A DNA stretch of 64,000 nt, taken from Capra hircus (Eukaryota; Chordata; Mammalia; Artiodactyla; Bovidae). Of this stretch, positions 58,552 to 64,000 are shown in pieces. The position numbers and the translations under genes were made by a program. Location of the stretch: contig NC_030819.1 in assembly GCF_001704415.2 (NCBI RefSeq), positions 35,706,575 through 35,770,574 on the forward strand, written 5' to 3'. Within the stretch, counting starts at the first letter, position 1. Each line of letters starts with the position of its first letter. The notes beneath the pieces are model-generated. The model made no database searches, was not told the origin of the DNA, and saw only the letters and a program-made list of their open reading frames with translations.

Positions 58552-58876
58552 CCTGGTGGCTCAATGGTAAAGAATCTGCCTGCCAAAGCAAGGGATATGG
58601 ATTCAATCCCTGATCCAGGAATATCCCCTAAGCCATGGAGCAACTAAACTTGTATACCACAACTACTGAGCCTGAGCTCTAGAGCCTGGGAGCTGCAACT
58701 ATTGAAGCCTGTGTGCCCTAGAGCCTGGACTCCACAACCAGAGAAGCCCCTGCAATGAGAAGCCCGCACACTGCAGCTAAAGAGTAGCCCCTGCTCGCTG
58801 CAAATAGAGAAAAGTCCATGCTGCAACGAAGACCCAGGACAGCCAAAAATAAATACATAAATAAAACTATCTTAAA
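58552..58876 (+). mobile_element. CHR-1-type SINE, full length
   Basis: GCTTCCCTGGTGGCTCAATG head, GATTCAATCCCTGATCCAGG box, the long CHR-1 tail (GAGAAGCCCGCACACTGCAG, CAACGAAGACCCAGGACAGC) and poly(A). Confidence 0.9.
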
Positions 58877-58902
58877 AAAAAAAAAAACTGTTAAGGGGAA
58901 CT

Positions 58903-59012
58903 TCCTTGGTGGTCCAGTGGTAAGGACTCCGTGCTCCTAATGCAGGGAGCTCGGATTCAATCCCTGGTCAAGGAACTAGATACCACATGTTGCAGCTAAG
59001 AGCCAGTGTTAA
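58903..59012 (+). mobile_element. CHR-2-type SINE
   Basis: GGAACTTCCTTGGTGGTCCA to CATGTTGCAGCTAAGAGCC; a (GTT)n tract follows at about 59030-59050. Confidence 0.85.
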
Positions 59013-59059
59013 ACAATGTGTTTTTTTTCGTTGTTGTTGTTGTTGTTGTTTTTAAGAAA

Positions 59060-60010
59060 AACTGTTAAAAAACAATAAAGAAGAAGATACTATTTTTTCC
59101 CAAACATGATCAGATTATCTATGGGTAATTTTAGCCCTTTTTGTTCATGTTTTCCATATACAAGAGAAAGGAAAGAAAGAAAGATAGGATATGTTCAAAA
59201 GCACAACCTTCTGAGTAAGTTTCATACACCAAAGTTCACGAGTGTATGCATCTATTTCTATTGGCAAGTATTCTACAGTATAAAATACATTACTACATTA
59301 TGACTGTCTTACTTGTAACTGCTTTGTGATGCACTTAGGAAAATCTTTTATCTACTATCATATTGCTAGCATACTAAGTATTGTTTTTGTCAGTAAATGA
59401 CTATGTTGAGATATTAAGCATTAGAACCAATCATTTTAAATTTTTACTCATACTTATTTCTATTGCTTAAAGCTATAGGAATACAATATATACAAATTTT
59501 CTCCAACTGTACAATTTATAAAAATAATTTAACTCATAACACAGACATAATAGTGTACATCATAAATATTTTCAATTCAAATGAAAAATTTATATGATAA
59601 TTCACAAAGGACATTCAAGTAATATTATTTTAAGAGATGAAAAGACTTTGATATGAAGAATGCTATTAAGGCATCTTAAACTTCATAGGCTCTCTCTTAG
59701 AATTACAAAGATTAAAGACATATTCACCAACTTTTCCACTGTAGTATTAGTTACTTAAGCAATTGCATTGACAGCTAAGTCAGCTTTGCTTTCAAATATG
59801 AAAATTTAAACTGCGAGTAGAATCTTCAGAATAAATATCCAATTTCCCTTCCATACTAATTGGAAAAGATCAGACACTGATAACTTATTCTTGAGTCTTT
59901 CAGAAGATTTTAATCAAGAGCTGACTTTCTGGAGCATCTGCATAAAGCACTCAATTCCTCAGTTTTTCAGCTCTGGTAAAGGAATCTGAAATTGTTAAAA
60001 ACTGTGTACT
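59060..60010. other. UCHL3 intron, nothing recognised
   Basis: AT-rich, no named repeat or exon. Confidence 0.45.
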
Positions 60011-63000
60011 TCATTCAGTTCATTTCAGTTCAGTCGCTCAGTCGTGTCTGACTCTCTGCGACCCCATGAATCGCAGCACGCCAGGCCTCCCTGTCCATCA
60101 CCAGCTCCCGGAGTACACTCAGACTCACATCCATAGAGTTAGTGATGCCATCCAGCCATCTCATCCTCTGTCGTCCCCTTCTCCTCCTGCCCCCAATCCC
60201 TCCCAGCATAAAGGTCTTTTCCAATGAGTCAACTCTTCGCATGAGGTGGCCAAAGTACTGGAGTTTCAGCTTTAGCCTCATTCCTTCCAAAGAAATCCCA
60301 GGGCTAATCTCCTTCAGAATGGACTGGCTGGATCTCCTTGCAGTCCAAGGGACTCTCAGGACTCTTCTCCAACACCACAGTTCAAAAACATCAGTTCTTC
60401 GGTGCTCAGCCTTCTTCACAGTTCAACTCTCACATCCATACATGACTACTGGAAAAACCATAGCCTTGACTAGACGGACCTTAGTCAGCCAAGTAATGTC
60501 TCTGCTTTTGAATATACTATCTAGGTTGCTCATAACTTTTCTTCCAAGGAGGAAGCGTCTTTAAATTTCATGGCTGCAATCACCATCTGCAGTGATTTTG
60601 GAGTCCCCAAAAATAAAGTCTGACACTGTTTCCACTGTTTCCCCATCTATTTCCCATGAAGTGATGAGACCAGACGCCATGATCTTCGTTTTCTGATTGT
60701 TGAGTTTTAAGCCAAATTTTTCACTCTCCTCTTTCACTCTCATCAAGAGGCTTTTTAGTTCCTCTTCACTTTCTGCCATAAGCGTGGTGTCATCTGCATA
60801 TCTGAGGTTATTGATATTTCTCCCGGCAATCTTGATTCCAGCTTGTGCTTCTTCCAGTCCAGCATTTCTCATGATGTACTCTGCATAGAAGTTAAATAAG
60901 CAGGGTGACAATATACAGCCTTGACGTACTCCTTTTCCTATTTGGAACCAGTCTGTTGTTCCATGTCCAGTTCTAACTGTTGCTTCCTGGCCTGCATACA
61001 GATTGCTCAAGAGGCAGGTCAGGTGGTCTGGTATGCCCATCTCTTTCAGAATTTTCCACAGTTTATTGTGATCCACACAGTCAAAGGCTTTGGCATAGTC
61101 AATAAAGCAGAAATAGATGTTTTTCTGGAACTCTGCTGCTTTTTCCATGATCCAGCAGATGTTGGCAATTTGATCTCTGGTTCCTCTGCCTTTTCTAAAA
61201 CCAGCTTGAACATCAGGAAGTTCACGGTTCACGTACTGCAGAAGCCTGGCTTGGAGAATTTTGAGCATTACTTTACTAGTGTGTGAGATGAGTGCAACTG
61301 TGTGGTAGTTTGAGCATTCTTTGGCATTGCCTTTCTTTGGGATTGGAATGAAAACTGACCTTTTCCAGTCCTGTGGCCACTGTTGAGTTTTCCAAATTTG
61401 CTGGCATATTGAGTGCAGCACTTTCACAGCATCATCTTTCAGGATTTGAAATAGCTCAATTGGAATTTCATCACCTCTACTAGCTTTGTTCGTAGTGATG
61501 CTTTCTAAGGCCCACTTGACTTCACATTCCAGGATGTCTGGCTCTAGATGAGTGATTACACCATCATGATTATCCAGGTTGTAAAGATCTTTTTTGTACA
61601 GTTCTTCTGTGTATTCTTGCCACCTCTTAATATCTTCTGCTTCTGTTAGGTCCATACCATTTCTGTCTTTTATCGAGCCCATCTTTGCATGAAATGTTCC
61701 CTTGGTTCTCTAATTTTCTTGAAGAGATCTCTAGTCTTTCCCATTCTGTTGTTTTCCTCTATTTCTTTGTATTGATCGCTGAAGAAGGCTTTCTTATCTC
61801 TTCTTGCTAGTCTTTGGAACTCTGCATTCAGATGCTTATATCGTTCCTTTTCTCCTTTGCTTTTCGCTTCTCTTCTTTTCACAGCTATTTGTAAGGCCTC
61901 CCCAGACAGCCATTTTGCTTTTTTGCATTTCTTTTCCATGGGAATGGTCTTCATCTCTGTATCCTGTACAATGTCACGAACCTCGTTCCATAGTTCATCA
62001 GGCACTCTATCTATCAGATCTAGGCCCTTAAATCTATTTCTCACTTCCACTGTATAATCATAAGAGATTCGATTTAAGTCATACCTGAATGGTGTAGCGG
62101 TTTTCCCTGCTTTCTTCAATTTCATTCTGAATTTGGTAATAAGGAGTTCATGATCTGAGCCACAGTCAGCTCCTGGTCTTGATTTTATTGACTGTATAGC
62201 GCTTCTCCATCTTTTGTTGCAGAGAATATAATTAATCTGATTTTGGTCTTGACCATCTGGTGATGTCCATGTGTAGAGTCTTCTCTTGTGTTGTTGGAAG
62301 AGGGTGTTTGCTATGACCAGTGCATTTTCTTGGCAAAACTCTATTCGTCTTTGCCCTGCTTCATTCTGCATTCCAAGGCCAAATTTCCTGTTAGTCCAGG
62401 TGTTTCTTGACTTCCTACTTTTGCATTCCAGTCCCCTATAATGAAAAGGACATCTTTTTTGGGTGTTACTTCTAAAAGGTCTTGTAGGTCTTCATAAAAC
62501 CGTTCAAATTCAGCTTCTTCAGCATTACTGGTTGGCGCATAGACTTGGATTACCGTGATTTTGAATGGTTTGCCTTGGAGATGAACAGAGATCATTCTGT
62601 CATTTTTGAGATTGCATCCAAGTACTGCATTTCAGACTCTTTTGTTGACCATGATGGCTACTCCATTTCTTCTGAGGGATTCCTACCCGCAGTAGTAGAT
62701 ATAATGGTCATCTGAGTTAAATTCACCCATTACAGTCCATTTTAGTTCGCTGATTCCTACAACGTCGACATTCACTCTTGCCATCTCCTGTTTGACCACT
62801 TCCAGTTTGCCTTGATTCACGGACCTGACAGTCCAGGTTCCTATGCAACACTGCTCTTTTCAGCATTGGACCTTGCTTCTATCACCAGTCACATCCACAG
62901 CTGGGTATTGTTTTTGCTTTGGCTCCACCCCTTCATTCTTTCTGAAGTTATTTCTCTGCTGACCTCCAGTAGCATATTGGGTACCTACTGACCTCAGGAG

Positions 63001-63440
63001 TACCTCTTTCAGCATCCTATCATTTTGCCTTTTCATACTGTTCATGGGGTTCTCAAGGCAAGAATACTGAAGTGGTTTGCCATTCCCTTCTCCAGTGGAC
63101 CACATTCTGTCAGACCTCTCCACCATGACCCACCCGTCTTGGGTTGCCCCACAGGCATGGCTTAGTTTCATTGAGTTTGACAAGGCTGTGGTCCTAGTGT
63201 GATTAGATTGACTAGTTTTCTGTGAGTATGGTTTCAGTGCGTCTGCCCTCTGATGCCCTCTTGCAACACCTATCATCTTACTTGGGTTTCTCTTACCTTG
63301 GGTGTGGAGTATCTCTTCACAGCTGCTCCAGCAAAGCGCAGCTGCTGCTCCTTACCTTGAATGAGGGGTATCTCCTCCCACCACCCTTCCTGACCTTCAA
63401 CGTGGGATGGCTCCTCTAGGCCCTCCTGTGCCTGCACAGC
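60011..63440 (-). mobile_element. Nearly full-length BovB LINE
   Basis: RTE-clade LINE with one long ORF for an apurinic-type endonuclease followed by reverse transcriptase. Order on the minus strand: 5' region (63440-62880), endonuclease pieces (62595-62341, with GDWNAKVGSQ, and 62371-61670, with ADCGSDHELL), RT (61682-60561, 373 codons, with PDVQAGFRKGRGTRDQ and the active site LRYADDTTLM) and C-terminus (60419-60030). Damage is limited: frame changes near 62370 and 61690, and stops near 60559 and 60419. It is the most complete mobile element in the window but is not intact as read. Confidence 0.93.
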
Positions 63441-63800
63441 CACCACACCACAGTTCAAAAGCATCAATTCTTCGGCGTTCTGCCTGCTTCACAGTTCAAC
63501 TCTCACATCCATACATGACCACAGGAAAAACCATAGCCTTGACTAGACAGACTTTAGTTGGCAAAGTAATATAGTTGGCTTTTGAATATACTATCTAGTT
63601 TGGTCATAACTTTTCTTCCAAGGAGTAAGCGTCTTTTAATTTCATGACTGCAACCACCATCTGCAGTGATTTTGGAGCCCCCCAAAATAAAGTCTGACAC
63701 TGTTTCCACTGTTTCCCCATCTATTTCCCATGAAGTGATGGGACCAGATGCCACGATCTTCGTTTTCTGAGTGTTGAGCTTTAAGCCAACTTTGAGTATC
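63441..63800 (-). mobile_element. Second BovB fragment abutting the full-length copy
   Basis: Antisense segment CACAGTTCAAAAGCATCAAT through CCATCTATTTCCCATGAAGT to GTTGAGCTTTAAGCCAACTT. It corresponds to 60378-60712 of the long copy, in the same orientation, directly beside that copy's 5' end. Both its 3' and 5' ends are missing. Confidence 0.88.
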
Positions 63801-64000
63801 AATAATATCGACGTCTGCCAGAACATTAACACTGAACCCACGCCCCCTCTGCTTACTGTGGGGGTTTGCAACAGTACAATGTGACTTCATACATACCACT
63901 GCCCAGGCAATATAAACCTATCTCTTCTTTACAGTTTGGAAAATCCCAGAATAGCCTTTTCAGAAACTCTAGGAATTAAATGCTTTGTTCTCCATAAAGA
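63801..64000. other. Window end, UCHL3 intron
   Basis: Single-copy-looking sequence with no recognised feature. Confidence 0.4.

Noticed and set aside
48410..64000. Search for further upstream UCHL3 exons (catalytic Cys region)
   Set aside because: No matching residues in any minus-strand frame; they are presumed to lie beyond base 64000.

Overview
This is a bovid (cattle-like ruminant) chromosomal window. The diagnosis rests on dense Bov-tA/Bov-A2 SINEs, BovB LINEs, cetartiodactyl CHR-type SINEs, a ruminant mariner-derived hairpin and low gene density. Real coding sequence is only a few hundred bases, all on the minus strand. Nearly all the open reading frames are translated repeats.

Genes. 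Two neighbouring genes are transcribed right to left. The last three coding exons of UCHL3 (ubiquitin C-terminal hydrolase L3) lie at 48409-48334, 43405-43347 and 42727-42644. They carry the catalytic His and Asp, the stop codon and a short 3' UTR. The rest of UCHL3 must lie beyond base 64000. About 34 kb downstream of the UCHL3 stop is a CpG island (about 8440-9760). It holds the first coding exon (8805-8746) of LMO7, ending in a consensus donor; the rest of LMO7 lies beyond base 1. UCHL3 followed by LMO7 on one strand is the order I recall for mammals (human chromosome 13).

Layout. 1-8740: LMO7 intron 1 with SINEs, a BovB fragment and an old L1 piece. 8440-9760: LMO7 promoter CpG island. 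9760-42500: intergenic, with a mariner-type hairpin (11 kb), Bov-A2 with AT microsatellites (11.3-11.7 kb), L1 and L2 relics, an unexplained direct-repeat pair around a MER20-like element (15.1-16.1 kb), a defective gammaretrovirus-like provirus with both LTRs (23338-29148), a solo LTR of the same family (30194-30569), an RPL12 processed pseudogene split by a SINE (33421-34222), and more BovB and L1. 42500-64000: UCHL3 3' end and introns, with a minisatellite that grew inside a MIR element (51.2-51.75 kb), a relic of an RTE-like retrotransposon distinct from BovB (53.1-53.5 kb), an old L1 opened by BovB (55.9-58.2 kb) and a nearly full-length BovB (60.0-63.4 kb).

No prokaryotic system, CRISPR array, rRNA or tRNA gene was found. 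The most interesting items are the family of 5-bp-TSD LTR insertions, the MIR-born minisatellite, the miR-2284/2285-like hairpin, the non-BovB RTE relic and the repeat pair at 15-16 kb. All positions and identities were read by eye; repeat family names come from recalled consensus features, not from a search.
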